Of a stretch of DNA of 60,675 nucleotides, positions 24,129 to 34,071 are shown piece by piece (the first letter of the stretch is position 1; each line of letters begins with the position of its first letter). Source of the stretch: DATAPE01 sp034667525 (GTDB lineage Bacteria > Actinomycetota > CADDZG01 > WHSQ01). The notes under the pieces were generated by a model, which was not told where the DNA came from, did not search any database, and worked only from the letters and a program-made list of their open reading frames with translations. The position numbers and the translations under genes were made by a program. The stretch lies in contig JAXDJO010000043.1 of assembly GCA_034667525.1 (NCBI GenBank), positions 1 through 60,675 of the forward strand, given 5' to 3'.

Positions 24129-26495
24129 ATGCAACCAGAACCAAAGTCCGTCGATAGGAAGATCGGCGACGTCGTATTCAGATTCGAGACAGGCCGCCTC
24201 GCGGGCCAGGCGGGAGGTGCAGTTCTCGCATCTCTTGGTGAGAGCACCGTGCTTGCGACAGCGACCAGCGGGCCGCCCCGCGGAGCGGGCGACTTCTTCC
24301 CTCTGACAGTCGATGTTGAAGAGCGGATGTATGCCGCAGGAAAGATCCCCGGTAGCTTCTTTCGGCGCGAGGGCCGGGCTACGGAAAAGGCCACCCTACT
24401 GGCGCGACTCATCGACCGTCCCATGCGGCCTGCGTTCCCCGATGGCTTCCGAAACGAGGTCCATTGCGTGGTCACTGCATTGACGGTGGACAACTCCAAC
24501 CCGATGGACATCCTTGCCCTTAACGCAGTGTCGGCCGCCCTATCGATCTCGGATATGCCGTTCGAGGGCCCGGTGGGCGCGGTGCGGCTGTCGCACATCA
24601 ACGGCGATTGGGTTTCCAATCCGACCTACGAGCAGCAAGAAGAAGAGACCATCGAGCTTGTCGTCGCAGGCCGCCTGAATTCAGCCGGCGAGGTCGACAT
24701 CATGATGATCGAGGCGGGCGCGTCGGAGAACTGCATAGACCTGATCGCGAACGGTGCCACGGCCCCCAACGAGGAGCTGCTTGCGGACGGCATCGAGCAT
24801 TCGAAAACGTTCATGGCCGAGGCCATCGCATTGCAGAAAGAGCTCGTCGAGCTTGCCGGTAAGCCGAAGGGATCTGTGGGCGGACCCGACACTGATTACC
24901 CGCTCGTTGTCGATTACGAAGATGACGTTAGAGCAGCAGTCACGGACGCGGCGGAGAGCGATCTGAGTACTGCGCTCGCAGTTACCGTGAAAGCCGAGCG
25001 AAGGTCGCGGCTGGCACAGATAGAGCGCGACGTGACCGAGAAGCTCTCGGAGCGGTTCGCCGATCGCGAAAGCGAGATCAAGGCGGCCATCCGCTCACTC
25101 AGCAAGAAGATCGTCCGGCGGCGGATCGTGGAGGAAGGCGTTCGGCTGGACGGCAGGGGGCCGGAGGAGGTGCGGCCGATATGGGTGCAGGTTGGCGTGC
25201 TACCGCGCGTTCACGGATCCGCCGTCTTTACGCGGGGGGAAACCCAGGCGCTCTCGATCGCCACCCTCGGTATGCAACGCATGGAGCAGATGGTCGACGA
25301 CCTGTCCCAGGACGAGAGCAAGCGCTACATGCACCATTACAACTTCCCGCCGTATTCGACGGGGGAGGCTGGTTTCATGCGGGGACCCAAGCGACGTGAG
25401 ATCGGGCATGGCGCCCTCGCCGAGAAGGCGCTGCTGCCGATCGTGCCTTCAAAAGACCAGTTTCCCTACGCGATCCGCGTCGTGTCGGAGATCCTCTCTT
25501 CGAACGGTTCCACCTCGATGGCCAGCACGTGCGGCTCCTCGTTGTCGCTGATGGATGCGGGCGTGCCGGTGCGCGGAGGGAAGCACGTCGGCGGCGTCGC
25601 CATGGGCCTCGTTGCAGAAGGGGACAACTACATCCCGTTGACCGACATCCTCGGCGATGAGGATGCGTACGGGGATATGGATTTCAAGGTCGCCGGCACC
25701 GAAGACGTTGTGACCGCGTTGCAGCTCGACACCAAGATCTCAGGGATCCCGGCAGAGGTTCTAAGACGCGCATTGCAAGCAGCGCAAGCCGGACGCCTTC
25801 ACATCATCAATGAGATGAACAAGGTTCTCGATGCTCCCCGTCCTGACCTGGCGGCGTTGGCGCCGCGGGTGCTCGCGATCAAGGTGCCCGTGGAAAAGAT
25901 CGGCGAGGTGATCGGGCCCAAGGGCAAGAACATCAATATGATCACTTCCACGACGGGTGTCGAGATTGATATCGACGACGACGGAACCGTTCGGATCGGT
26001 TCGACAGATCAAGGGTCTGCCGAGGCCGCAGCCAAGCTGATCGAAGAGATGGTGAACCCGCGCATGCCCGAGGTAGGGGAGCGCATCGCAGGAGTCGTCG
26101 TGAAGACGACGACGTTCGGGGCGTTCGTAAATATCTCCCCGGGGCGCGACGGGCTCGTTCATATCTCCAAGCTCGGAGAGGGCAGGATCGAACGGGTTGA
26201 GGACGTGGTCAACCCTGGGGATCAGATCGAGGTGGAGATCACCGAGGTGGACCGCCAGGGCCGGATCTCTCTAACCCCCGTGGCCTGGCTGGCACGGCAG
26301 GTAGCGCAGGGCAAGTCGCTCGAAGAGGCGAGAGCTTCTGCGGTACAGGGCTCGGGTAGCTCCGGCGGCGACCGTCCGAGGCGCGACGGCCGCGATCGCG
26401 ACCGCGGCAGGGGCGGGGACAGAGGGGACCGGGGCGGCAGAGGCTCGTCGGGCCGGCCCCGCGAGCGAGCCCCGAGGCCGAGCGGCGACGCTTGA
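24129..26495 (+). CDS. pnp: Polyribonucleotide nucleotidyltransferase (PNPase)
   Basis: PNPase degrades RNA phosphorolytically from the 3' end and can add tails. The 788-residue protein has two RNase PH-like domains (GESTVLATATSGPP, ERMYAAGKIPGSFFRREGR, and the second with RGETQALSIATLG and NGSTSMASTCGSSLSLMDAGVP), a KH domain (KIGEVIGPKGKNINMI near 590) and an S1 domain (FGAFVNISPGRDGLVHISKL near 660). It ends in a roughly 45-residue Arg/Gly/Asp-rich tail, probably RNA-binding and disordered. The ATG follows AAGGAGAGAG. The stop overlaps the next gene as TTGA. Confidence 0.97.
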   Translation: MQPEPKSVDRKIGDVVFRFETGRLAGQAGGAVLASLGESTVLATATSGPPRGAGDFFPLTVDVEERMYAAGKIPGSFFRREGRATEKATLLARLIDRPMRPAFPDGFRNEVHCVVTALTVDNSNPMDILALNAVSAALSISDMPFEGPVGAVRLSHINGDWVSNPTYEQQEEETIELVVAGRLNSAGEVDIMMIEAGASENCIDLIANGATAPNEELLADGIEHSKTFMAEAIALQKELVELAGKPKGSVGGPDTDYPLVVDYEDDVRAAVTDAAESDLSTALAVTVKAERRSRLAQIERDVTEKLSERFADRESEIKAAIRSLSKKIVRRRIVEEGVRLDGRGPEEVRPIWVQVGVLPRVHGSAVFTRGETQALSIATLGMQRMEQMVDDLSQDESKRYMHHYNFPPYSTGEAGFMRGPKRREIGHGALAEKALLPIVPSKDQFPYAIRVVSEILSSNGSTSMASTCGSSLSLMDAGVPVRGGKHVGGVAMGLVAEGDNYIPLTDILGDEDAYGDMDFKVAGTEDVVTALQLDTKISGIPAEVLRRALQAAQAGRLHIINEMNKVLDAPRPDLAALAPRVLAIKVPVEKIGEVIGPKGKNINMITSTTGVEIDIDDDGTVRIGSTDQGSAEAAAKLIEEMVNPRMPEVGERIAGVVVKTTTFGAFVNISPGRDGLVHISKLGEGRIERVEDVVNPGDQIEVEITEVDRQGRISLTPVAWLARQVAQGKSLEEARASAVQGSGSSGGDRPRRDGRDRDRGRGGDRGDRGGRGSSGRPRERAPRPSGDA

Positions 26496-27778
26496 GCGGT
26501 AGCTCGGCTCCTTCCCAGGCGTTCACCGCGAACCTCGAACGGACGACACTCGAATCGGGTGTGACCGTGGTTTCGGAGCAGATGTCCGAGGTCAGGTCGG
26601 TGTCGGTTGGTTTCTGGTTCGATGTGGGAGCCCGGGACGAGCCATCGGAGCTTTCCGGCACCTCGCATTTCCTCGAGCATCTCTTATTCAAGGGCACCGA
26701 TAAACGCAGTGCCAAAGACATAGCGAACCTGTTCGACGCGGTGGGCGGCGATGTCAACGCCTTCACCGGCAAGGAATACACGTGCTACTACGCGAGGGTG
26801 CTCGACGAAGACGTGACGATGGCTCTCGACGTTCTTACCGACATGTTGACGGATTCCAAGGTGGACCCGACTGAGCTCGAGTCGGAGCGCAAGGTGATCC
26901 TCGAAGAGATCGCTATGCACGAAGACGCCCCCGACGAACTGGTGCACGACCTGTTCTTCCAATCACTATGGGCGGGCCATCCGTTGGGACGTTCGGTCCT
27001 GGGTTCCAACCACACGGTTGGTGGCGTGAGCCGGACCCAGGTGGTGGACTACTGGCACGATCGCTACAACGCGTCGAACCTCGTTGTGGCCGCGGCAGGT
27101 CATGTGGATCATGAGCAGCTGGTCGACTGTGTCGCCCAGCTCTTCGACCACGACGGCCGGCGCACCGTGCGGGAAGGCGGCAAGCCTCAACCGAGATTCG
27201 GGGTAGACGTGCACCGGCGCCCCACCGAACAGGCGCACGTCATCTTTGGCAAAGAAGGTCTCCCGCGTGGGCATGACGACCGGCACGCGCTCACGATTCT
27301 GGACACCGTGCTTGGCGGGGGCATGTCATCTCGTTTGTTCCAGGAGGTTCGCGAGAGGCGGGGTCTCGCCTACTCCGTCTACTCTTACCGTTCGTTGTTC
27401 GCGGACGGAGGAACCTTCGGCGTCTACGCCGGCACCACTCCCCACAACGTCGAGACCGTCCTAGATATCGTCCAGGAAGAGATCGCGTCGATAGTGTCGG
27501 ATGGCATCACCGAGGCGGAGCTCGAGCGGGCCAAGGGCCACGTGAAGGGTTCGTTGGTGCTCTCGTGGGAGGACCCCGGAAGCCGGATGAACCGCGTGGG
27601 CAAGCAGCAACTAACGACCGGAGAGATCCTATCGATCGATGAGTTGATAGCTCGCTTCGAGGCCCTCGACATGGACGACATCACGCGTGTGGCTCGCGAG
27701 GTGCTGGGGGCCGGCGCTTCTCGGATCACAGTCCTCGGTCCGTTCGATGAGGATGCATTCGACCGCTACGCCGCCTAA
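26492..27778 (+). CDS. M16 family zinc metallopeptidase (PepR-like)
   Basis: The protein has the inverted zinc motif HFLEH (59-63) in GTSHFLEHLLFKGT, the downstream acidic block LEEIAMHED that supplies the third ligand, and an M16C domain (GGGMSSRLFQEVRERRGLAYSVYS near 270-295). At 428 residues it is a single-chain bacterial M16B protease. It follows pnp as in actinobacteria (Rv2782c, pepR). It starts with TTG overlapping the pnp stop by 4 nt; the next in-frame start would cut the conserved N-terminus. The substrate is unknown; processing of small peptides is the general family role. Confidence 0.92.
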   Translation: MSGSSAPSQAFTANLERTTLESGVTVVSEQMSEVRSVSVGFWFDVGARDEPSELSGTSHFLEHLLFKGTDKRSAKDIANLFDAVGGDVNAFTGKEYTCYYARVLDEDVTMALDVLTDMLTDSKVDPTELESERKVILEEIAMHEDAPDELVHDLFFQSLWAGHPLGRSVLGSNHTVGGVSRTQVVDYWHDRYNASNLVVAAAGHVDHEQLVDCVAQLFDHDGRRTVREGGKPQPRFGVDVHRRPTEQAHVIFGKEGLPRGHDDRHALTILDTVLGGGMSSRLFQEVRERRGLAYSVYSYRSLFADGGTFGVYAGTTPHNVETVLDIVQEEIASIVSDGITEAELERAKGHVKGSLVLSWEDPGSRMNRVGKQQLTTGEILSIDELIARFEALDMDDITRVAREVLGAGASRITVLGPFDEDAFDRYAA

Positions 27779-27784
27779 CCGAAA

Positions 27785-28471
27785 GTGGCGATCCGACTGG
27801 GGGTGATCGGTGCCCACGGCAGGATGGGTACCGAGGTCGGCAAGACCGCGCGGCAGGATTCGGAGGTCGAGCTCGTTGCGGAGCTTGGCCGGGGTGATCT
27901 CCTGGATCGGTTGCAGGAGAAGGTCGCCGAGGTCGCCGTTGACTTCACTACTCCGGAGGCTGTGAAGGGAAACGTCCTGTGGCTGATCGAGCGCGGGATA
28001 CACGCGGTAGTCGGCACCTCGGGCTTAACGGAGGCCGATCTCGAAGAACTGGAAGCCGCCGCACAAGGGGGCCGGGCGAACGTCTTCATCGCCCCGAACT
28101 TTGCGGTGGGCGCAGTTCTCATGATGAGATTTGCAGCAGAGGCCGCGCCCTATTTCCAAGCTGCCGAGATCGTCGAACGTCACCGTGCCGCCAAACTGGA
28201 CAAACCTTCAGGCACGTCGCTTCGGACCTCCGCTTTGATGGGTTCGGCGCGCACAGCGCCGTGGCTCAAACCGGTAGAGATCCATTCACTTCGGCTGCCC
28301 GGTTCGGTCGCGCATCAAGAGGTGTTGCTGGGGGCACCGGGTGAGACCCTGACGATCCGGCATGACTCGATCGATCGAACATGCTTCATGCCCGGAGTGA
28401 TGCTCGCCGTCAAGAAGGTACAGGAGCTGCGTGGCGTCACGGTTGGTCTTGAGCACCTGCTGGAGCTGTGA
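27785..28471 (+). CDS. dapB: 4-hydroxy-tetrahydrodipicolinate reductase
   Basis: DapB reduces the DapA product to tetrahydrodipicolinate in lysine/DAP synthesis. The 228-residue protein has the dinucleotide motif GVIGAHGRMG (6-15), VDFTTPEA, GTSG (77-80), APNFAVGAV and ERHRAAKLDKPSGT (131-144). The usual EXHHXXK block carries Arg134 where the second His normally stands; His133 and Lys137 are kept. It starts with GTG 6 nt after the peptidase gene. It overlaps the next gene as GTGA. dapA follows one gene later. Confidence 0.94.
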   Translation: MAIRLGVIGAHGRMGTEVGKTARQDSEVELVAELGRGDLLDRLQEKVAEVAVDFTTPEAVKGNVLWLIERGIHAVVGTSGLTEADLEELEAAAQGGRANVFIAPNFAVGAVLMMRFAAEAAPYFQAAEIVERHRAAKLDKPSGTSLRTSALMGSARTAPWLKPVEIHSLRLPGSVAHQEVLLGAPGETLTIRHDSIDRTCFMPGVMLAVKKVQELRGVTVGLEHLLEL

Positions 28472-28968
28472 GACGTTTCGCTACCCTCGCCGTCGCCGCG
28501 ATGTTCCTGGGCGCGTGCTTCGGCGGCGGTTCGGGCACGAGCGCGTCCGGGTTGGGACTGCCCCAGGTCGGCATCACGTTCCCGCCATCGGCGGCACCCG
28601 GCTCCCGTCACAAGGCCGTCCTCAGCGTCGCCGATCCAGGTCCCGGCCGGATGAGCTCGATCGTGGTCGCGTTCTCTCGCACCGGCCCGTCGCCGGGCGC
28701 CAGCGCGTTGCCTCCCCCGATAGTCGATGTCGGATTCGCGGAGTCCAACGCAGCCATCACCGCGATAAAGCCGCGCCCGGTGGCCGTATCCCCGGACGGC
28801 GTTGTTTATCGGTTCGGCCCCCTGGGTGTCGGAAAGTCGGCCACCATCTCCTTCACCTTGAAGGTGCCCAAGACGCCTGGGGTGGTGGCAAACGCGGTGG
28901 TGGTTTACGACGGCCAGCATCCCGACCGCGCCCGGGGTGTGCGTCTCCAAACCGTGGTGACCCCGTGA
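28468..28968 (+). CDS. Putative lipoprotein of unknown function
   Basis: This 166-residue protein begins with a basic N-terminus, a hydrophobic stretch and the lipobox FLGAC with Cys17, so it is probably lipid-anchored on the outer face of the membrane. The rest is Pro/Gly/Val-rich and beta-like, resembling DUF11/CARDB-type surface domains only in general character. The GTG start overlaps dapB by 4 nt, placing it in the dap operon between dapB and dapA, but nothing in the sequence links it to lysine synthesis. Confidence 0.7.
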   Translation: MRRFATLAVAAMFLGACFGGGSGTSASGLGLPQVGITFPPSAAPGSRHKAVLSVADPGPGRMSSIVVAFSRTGPSPGASALPPPIVDVGFAESNAAITAIKPRPVAVSPDGVVYRFGPLGVGKSATISFTLKVPKTPGVVANAVVVYDGQHPDRARGVRLQTVVTP

Positions 28969-29012
28969 GCCGGATGTAGCGTGTGGGGTCACACTCAAGA
29001 GAGGAGGGTGCG

Positions 29013-29912
29013 ATGAGTGCGCGCTTCGGCGAGGTCATCACGGCCATGGTTACGCCCTTTGCGCACGACGGCTCGGTAGATATCGACGGGACCCGTAGGG
29101 TCGCTTCTTATCTCGCCGATCACGGTTCCGATGGCTTGGTTGTCTGCGGCACTACGGGTGAATCTCCCACGCTATCCCGCGACGAAAAACTGATGCTGTT
29201 CGAGACCGTCGTCTCCGAAGTCGGTGACCGCACCACGGTGATCGCCGGCACGGGGACCTACGACACGGCAGAGTCGCTCGAGTTGACCGCCGCCGCAGCG
29301 CGATTGGGGGTCGACGCCTGCTTGGTCGTCACTCCCTACTATTCCAAACCACCCCAGGCTGGACTGCTTGCACACTTCACTGCGATCGCGGACGTCTCTA
29401 CTGTTCCGCTGATCGTCTACGACATCCCGGGCCGCACCGGTCGCCGTGTCGAGCGTCCCACCATGATCGAGCTGGCCGCGCACGAGCGCATCGTTGCCGT
29501 CAAGGATGCGGTCGGGGATGCCGCGGAGACTGCCAAGCTGAGGGCTGAGCTCGACGCTGCCGGCCACCACGATTTCGAGATCTACTCCGGCGACGACCCG
29601 CTGCTCCTTCCCCACCTTGCTGCAGGGGCTGTCGGAATCGTTTCGGTCTGCTCGCATCTCTTCGGCCCCCAGATCAAGCAAATCCTCTCGGCGTGGACGA
29701 ACGGCAAGGTGGAAGAAGCGCGCCGGATCTATGCCGAGCTCCTGCCCGCCATGGCGGTGATCATGAGCGTGACCAGCAGCCCTATCCCGGTCAAGGCGGC
29801 GCTCGAGATGATGGGCCTCGCCGTCGGCAAACCCCGCCTGCCGCTGATCCCCGCGACCAAGGAAGAGTTAGCCATCATCAGGGCCGCGCTGGAGCGCATC
29901 GACCTGTTGTGA
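29013..29912 (+). CDS. dapA: 4-hydroxy-tetrahydrodipicolinate synthase
   Basis: DapA condenses pyruvate with aspartate semialdehyde, the first committed step to DAP. The 299-residue TIM-barrel protein has CGTTGESPTLS (45-55), TPYYSKPPQAGLLAHF (107-122), YDIPGRTG with Tyr136, and the Schiff-base Lys164 in VAVKDAVGD. The ATG at 29013 follows GAGGAGG; an upstream in-frame ATG gives a non-family extension. The stop overlaps rnj as GTGA, the dapA-rnj pairing seen in actinobacteria. Confidence 0.96.
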   Translation: MSARFGEVITAMVTPFAHDGSVDIDGTRRVASYLADHGSDGLVVCGTTGESPTLSRDEKLMLFETVVSEVGDRTTVIAGTGTYDTAESLELTAAAARLGVDACLVVTPYYSKPPQAGLLAHFTAIADVSTVPLIVYDIPGRTGRRVERPTMIELAAHERIVAVKDAVGDAAETAKLRAELDAAGHHDFEIYSGDDPLLLPHLAAGAVGIVSVCSHLFGPQIKQILSAWTNGKVEEARRIYAELLPAMAVIMSVTSSPIPVKAALEMMGLAVGKPRLPLIPATKEELAIIRAALERIDLL

Positions 29913-31576
29913 GTCGAGATGGGTCCGGCCCCCCCGTACGCGTCATCTTTCTCGGGGGCGCAGGCGAGATCGGGCGCAACATGCTGGTGGTCGAATCTGC
30001 GGGCCGCCTTCTGGTCATCGACGCCGGTTTGTCTTTCCCCAACGACGAGATGCTGGGTGTGGATCTGGTGCTGCCGGATTTCTCTTACGTCACCGAGCGA
30101 CGCGACCGGTGTGACGGGGTCATCCTCACTCATGGACATGAAGATCACGTAGGCGCGCTCTCGTGGCTGCTGAAGGACGTACCGGTGCCGGTGTACGGAA
30201 CTCCGCTCACCCTCGGGATCGCCCGGCGGCGCCTCGACGAGTCCGGTGTGAAGGCGGAGCTGATCCCGATTGCGGCCCCCGGACAACGAAAGATCGGGGC
30301 CTTCGATTGCCGCTTCCTCGCGGTGTCGCATTCGATTCCCGACGCCATTTCGGTGGCGCTCTCCACGCCTCACGGAAAGCTCCTCTACACGAGCGACTTC
30401 AAGCTGGACGCAACCCCGATCGACGGCCGCTTGACCGATCTCGAGGGATTCGCCGAGCTAGGGGACCAGGGCGTGACCCTTCTGCTGTCGGATTCCACCA
30501 ACGCGGAGCGCCCGGGTACAACGCCCTCGGAGGCTGTTGTTGGGATCGCCCTGCGGGAGATATTCGCAGCCGCGCAACGCCGGATCGTGGCTGCTTGCTT
30601 CGCTTCGAACCTTCATCGGATCCAACAGGTGCTAGAGAGCGCGGAGGCGGTAGATCGGAAGGTTGCCTTCGTCGGACGGTCGATGATCGCGAACGCCGAA
30701 GTCGGCCGCGAGCTCGGACACCTGCGTTACAAGAAGGCCACCGTCATCGACGTCAACGAGCTTGGCTCCTACCCACCAGAAAAGACGGTCCTGGTGTGCA
30801 CGGGATCACAGGGCGAGCCGTTGGCCGCGCTGTCTCTGATCGCTTCCGGCGAGCACAGACACGTTCAAGTCGAGCCGGGCGACACCGTCATACTCTCGGC
30901 GAGTCCGATCCCCGGAAATGAAGCCGCGGTGCACCGGGTGATCAATGCCTTCTACAAAGTGGGGGCCGATGTGTACCACTCCGGCACGAGCGCGGTGCAC
31001 GTCTCCGGGCACGCTGCCTCCGAAGAGCTCGCGACGATGATCTCAACGGTCAAGCCTGACTACTTCACTCCGGTTCACGGAGAGTTTCGCCAATTGGCGC
31101 TGCATTCCAAGATCGCCCAGGGAAAAGGGATACAGAAGAATCGCATCAACATGGTGGAAGACGGCGACGTCCTCGAGCTTCGCGACGGTAAAGTCCGGCG
31201 CGGCCCCCGCGTCAGGGCAGGAGTGGTCCTCGTCGATGGACTGGGGGTGGGGGATGTGGGTCCGACGGTGCTGCGCGATCGCCACCTTCTCGCCGGCGAC
31301 GGAATAGTGATCTGCGTTGTCACCATTGACGGCCAGAACGGGGAAGTGCTTGCCGGACCGGATCTCATCACCCGGGGGTTCGTTTACGAGGACGAGTCAC
31401 GGCGCTTCCTGGGTGAAGCTGCCGATCGGGTCGCGGACGCCCTCGAGGTCCTCGAGGCGCAACACGTGGTGGAGTGGTCTTCGATCAAGAAGGTCTGCCG
31501 CCGGTCGCTGGGCGAGTTCGTGTGGCAGCGTACGCGGCGCCGCCCCATGATCCTGCCGATCGTGATGGAGGTTTAA
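29909..31576 (+). CDS. rnj: Ribonuclease J
   Basis: RNase J is a metallo-beta-lactamase/beta-CASP enzyme with 5'-3' exo- and endonuclease activity in mRNA decay and rRNA maturation. The 555-residue protein starts near VRVIFLGGAGEIGRNMLVVE, with the zinc motif HGHEDHVGAL at about 73-82, VSHSIPDAISVAL, TSDFKLD, and the beta-CASP blocks CTGSQGEPLAAL and GHAASEEL, then VHGEFRQL. The GTG in the dapA stop (GTGA) gives the family N-terminus. A much longer open frame extends upstream inside dapA but is not RNase J. Confidence 0.95.
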   Translation: MSRDGSGPPVRVIFLGGAGEIGRNMLVVESAGRLLVIDAGLSFPNDEMLGVDLVLPDFSYVTERRDRCDGVILTHGHEDHVGALSWLLKDVPVPVYGTPLTLGIARRRLDESGVKAELIPIAAPGQRKIGAFDCRFLAVSHSIPDAISVALSTPHGKLLYTSDFKLDATPIDGRLTDLEGFAELGDQGVTLLLSDSTNAERPGTTPSEAVVGIALREIFAAAQRRIVAACFASNLHRIQQVLESAEAVDRKVAFVGRSMIANAEVGRELGHLRYKKATVIDVNELGSYPPEKTVLVCTGSQGEPLAALSLIASGEHRHVQVEPGDTVILSASPIPGNEAAVHRVINAFYKVGADVYHSGTSAVHVSGHAASEELATMISTVKPDYFTPVHGEFRQLALHSKIAQGKGIQKNRINMVEDGDVLELRDGKVRRGPRVRAGVVLVDGLGVGDVGPTVLRDRHLLAGDGIVICVVTIDGQNGEVLAGPDLITRGFVYEDESRRFLGEAADRVADALEVLEAQHVVEWSSIKKVCRRSLGEFVWQRTRRRPMILPIVMEV

Positions 31577-31577
31577 G

Positions 31578-31647
31578 GGGCCCTCCTCTCATTTCTGATG
31601 GAGCCGAACGCCCGCCGGGGCCACCTTTTGACGTCCTGAGAGGGCCC
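31578..31647 (+). terminator. Inverted repeat after rnj, possible terminator
   Basis: GGGCCCTCCTCTCA (31578-31591) begins right after the rnj stop and is nearly complementary to TGAGAGGGCCC (31637-31647), with a bulge and a roughly 45-nt loop. No T-run follows directly. The gap 31577-31730 contains no ORF. Confidence 0.3.
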
Positions 31648-31730
31648 GTTCTGGGCGGGGGCTTTGTTAAATACTGTGGCTCCTGTGCATCATTGTTAGA
31701 GTTGGGGGTCCATCTCTCCGAGGAGTCCAT

Positions 31731-34055
31731 GTGGCCACCAAGACCCGTAGCAGACGGGCCGCGGCCCCCCGCCGCCGGCCCCCCGCGCGCCTGAGTCGCG
31801 CGCGCCGCGCCCCGGCGCGGAGGAGGCCGCCGCCCCGAAGGCCGCGGAGGAGCCGCGTTGCGGTGGTGGGATCGTCTGCGCGCTGGGTTGGACGTCACAT
31901 CATCGGCGCACCGGTCGAAGTGTGGGGTCTCCTCGTGGTAGCGGCCGGGATCCTTGCAGGGGTAGGCATCTACGGAGATGGAGGGGGGCCGCTCGGGCGG
32001 TTGTTCCGGTTCCTCTCGTCCTTGGCGATCGGACGAGCCGGGTCGTTGATTCCCTTCCTGCTGGCGGCGGCCGGTCTCCTCATCCTGATCCCCCGAACGC
32101 GCGACCATGTCGCTCGCCTGGCGGTGGGATCTGCCATCTGCACGATCGCGGTGGCAGGTTTGATGCATGTGGGACGGGGCGACAAGAAACTGTCCGCTCC
32201 CATCGAGGGACTGCAGCGGATCGGGGGCCTCGCCGGCGCTCTGATCGCCCGGCCCCTGTCGGATCTGGTCGGGGTCTGGTTCGCGGTTCTGATCCTGTGC
32301 CTCCTCGTCGGGGTCGGCGTGATGATCGTTGCTCGCATCCCGGTCCGCCGGTTATGGGGATGGTGCTCCACCGGCGCGCTGACGACGGCCGCCTTCGTCA
32401 AGGGTCTAGCCGCCCATGTCGATCTTGAAGAGGACACGGACGAAGAGGACTTCGCCGACACGGAGCCGGACGAGCAGCAGGCGATGGACGAGCCTCCCGA
32501 GCCGCGCCGGGAAGCCGGCCCAAACACGGCCCCGGTCCCCGGTCATGACGCGCCCGTTAAGCAACTGGCGATGCCGGTGGGCGCCGCGAGGTCCTACAAG
32601 CTTCCCCCGATCGAGCTGCTGACCCCGGGGGGCGATCGCCAGGTCTCGACCAGATCCGTCGAAGAGACCACCAGGTCGCTGGAGGAGACGTTGCACGAGT
32701 TCAAGGTCGACGCCAGGGTCACCGGTTACACCGCGGGGCCCACCGTTACTCGGTTCGAGATCGAGCTCGGATCGGGCGTGAAAGTCAACCGGGTGCTGTC
32801 GCTGTCAAACGAGATCAAGTACTCCTTGGCGTCAGGAGAGTTGCGCTTCTTGGCCCCCATCCCCGGCCGGTCGGCTATCGGTATCGAAGTTCCGAACCGG
32901 ACCCGCCAACTGGTGACCGTGGGAGACGTGCTGCGCTCGAAGAACGCCCAACGAGATAAGCATCCTCTCGCCGTGGCACTGGGAAAGGATGTCTCTGGCG
33001 AATCCGTTCTGGCGAACCTGACCGAGATGCCCCACCTGCTCATCGCCGGCGCGACGAACTCCGGGAAGTCGTCCTGCCTGAACTCGATGCTCACCTCGAT
33101 ACTCATGCGGGCTCGTCCCGACCAGGTGCGTCTGATCCTGATCGATCCCAAGCGTGTCGAGCTGAGCCACTTCGCCGGGGTGCCGCACTTGATCACACCT
33201 GTGGTCTCGATCCCCAAGAAGGCAGCATCAGCACTGCAGTGGGTGGTGCGTGAGATGGAGGCGCGTTACGAGACCCTTGCCCATTCCGGTATGCGCAACC
33301 TCGAGTTCTACAACGAGGCGGCTGCCAGAGGGGCAGTGATCAAGGCGAGCGACGACGACGATGATCCACAGCCTCTGCCCTACATCCTCGTCGTCGTCGA
33401 CGAGCTGTCCGATCTGATGATGGTGGCGCCACGCGACGTGGAGAACGCCATCTGCCGGATCGCTCAGATGGCGCGCGCCGTCGGGATCCACCTCGTGGTG
33501 GCGACCCAGCGACCTTCGGTTGATGTCGTCACCGGCGTGATCAAGGCGAATATCCCGTCGCGGTTCGCTTTCAGCGTCGCTTCCCAGGCAGACTCACGGG
33601 TGATCTTGGACCAAGGGGGGGCCGAGAACCTGATCGGTCACGGCGACATGCTGTTCCTTCACGCGAACTCCGCCAAGCCCCGCCGGATACAGGGCTCGTG
33701 GGTGAACGAGAAGGAGATGGCGGCAGTTGTTGGGCATTGCAGGCGCCAAGGAGACCCCGCGTATGTCGAGGGTGTGACCGTCGAAGAGCCGACGGCCGCG
33801 GGTGACAGGATGGGCGGTACGGGTGACGACGAGCTGCTTCAAGAGGCCCTCGACCTGGTGGTTCGTTCCCAGCTTGGGTCGACCTCGATGCTGCAGCGCA
33901 AACTGCAGGTTGGGTTTGCGCGAGCGGGTCGCATCATGGATCTGCTCGAGCAGAGGGGCGTGGTTGGTCCGTCACACGGCAGCAAGCCGCGCGACGTGCT
34001 CATGACGATAGAAGAGCTCGAAGCTCGCTCTGATGTGCCCCAACCAGCTTCTTGA
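31731..34055 (+). CDS. ftsK: DNA translocase FtsK/SpoIIIE
   Basis: FtsK pumps DNA at the division septum and helps resolve dimers with Xer. An Arg/Pro-rich N-terminus of about 45 residues is followed by four predicted membrane segments (about 60-220), a short acidic linker, the alpha/beta motor (Walker A GATNSGKSS near 440, LILIDPKRVELSHF, VVVDELSDLMM as Walker B, VVATQRPSVDVVTG) and a gamma winged helix (SMLQRKLQVGFARAGRIMDLLE). Length is 774. The GTG start follows AGGAG by 5 nt. Confidence 0.96.
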   Translation: MATKTRSRRAAAPRRRPPARLSRARRAPARRRPPPRRPRRSRVAVVGSSARWVGRHIIGAPVEVWGLLVVAAGILAGVGIYGDGGGPLGRLFRFLSSLAIGRAGSLIPFLLAAAGLLILIPRTRDHVARLAVGSAICTIAVAGLMHVGRGDKKLSAPIEGLQRIGGLAGALIARPLSDLVGVWFAVLILCLLVGVGVMIVARIPVRRLWGWCSTGALTTAAFVKGLAAHVDLEEDTDEEDFADTEPDEQQAMDEPPEPRREAGPNTAPVPGHDAPVKQLAMPVGAARSYKLPPIELLTPGGDRQVSTRSVEETTRSLEETLHEFKVDARVTGYTAGPTVTRFEIELGSGVKVNRVLSLSNEIKYSLASGELRFLAPIPGRSAIGIEVPNRTRQLVTVGDVLRSKNAQRDKHPLAVALGKDVSGESVLANLTEMPHLLIAGATNSGKSSCLNSMLTSILMRARPDQVRLILIDPKRVELSHFAGVPHLITPVVSIPKKAASALQWVVREMEARYETLAHSGMRNLEFYNEAAARGAVIKASDDDDDPQPLPYILVVVDELSDLMMVAPRDVENAICRIAQMARAVGIHLVVATQRPSVDVVTGVIKANIPSRFAFSVASQADSRVILDQGGAENLIGHGDMLFLHANSAKPRRIQGSWVNEKEMAAVVGHCRRQGDPAYVEGVTVEEPTAAGDRMGGTGDDELLQEALDLVVRSQLGSTSMLQRKLQVGFARAGRIMDLLEQRGVVGPSHGSKPRDVLMTIEELEARSDVPQPAS

Positions 34056-34071
34056 TCCTGCCTTCCCTACC

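Noticed and set aside
29693..29908. Longer RNase J start inside dapA.
   Set aside because: The extension reads dapA sequence out of frame and has no RNase J similarity. The GTG in GTGA gives the family N-terminus.
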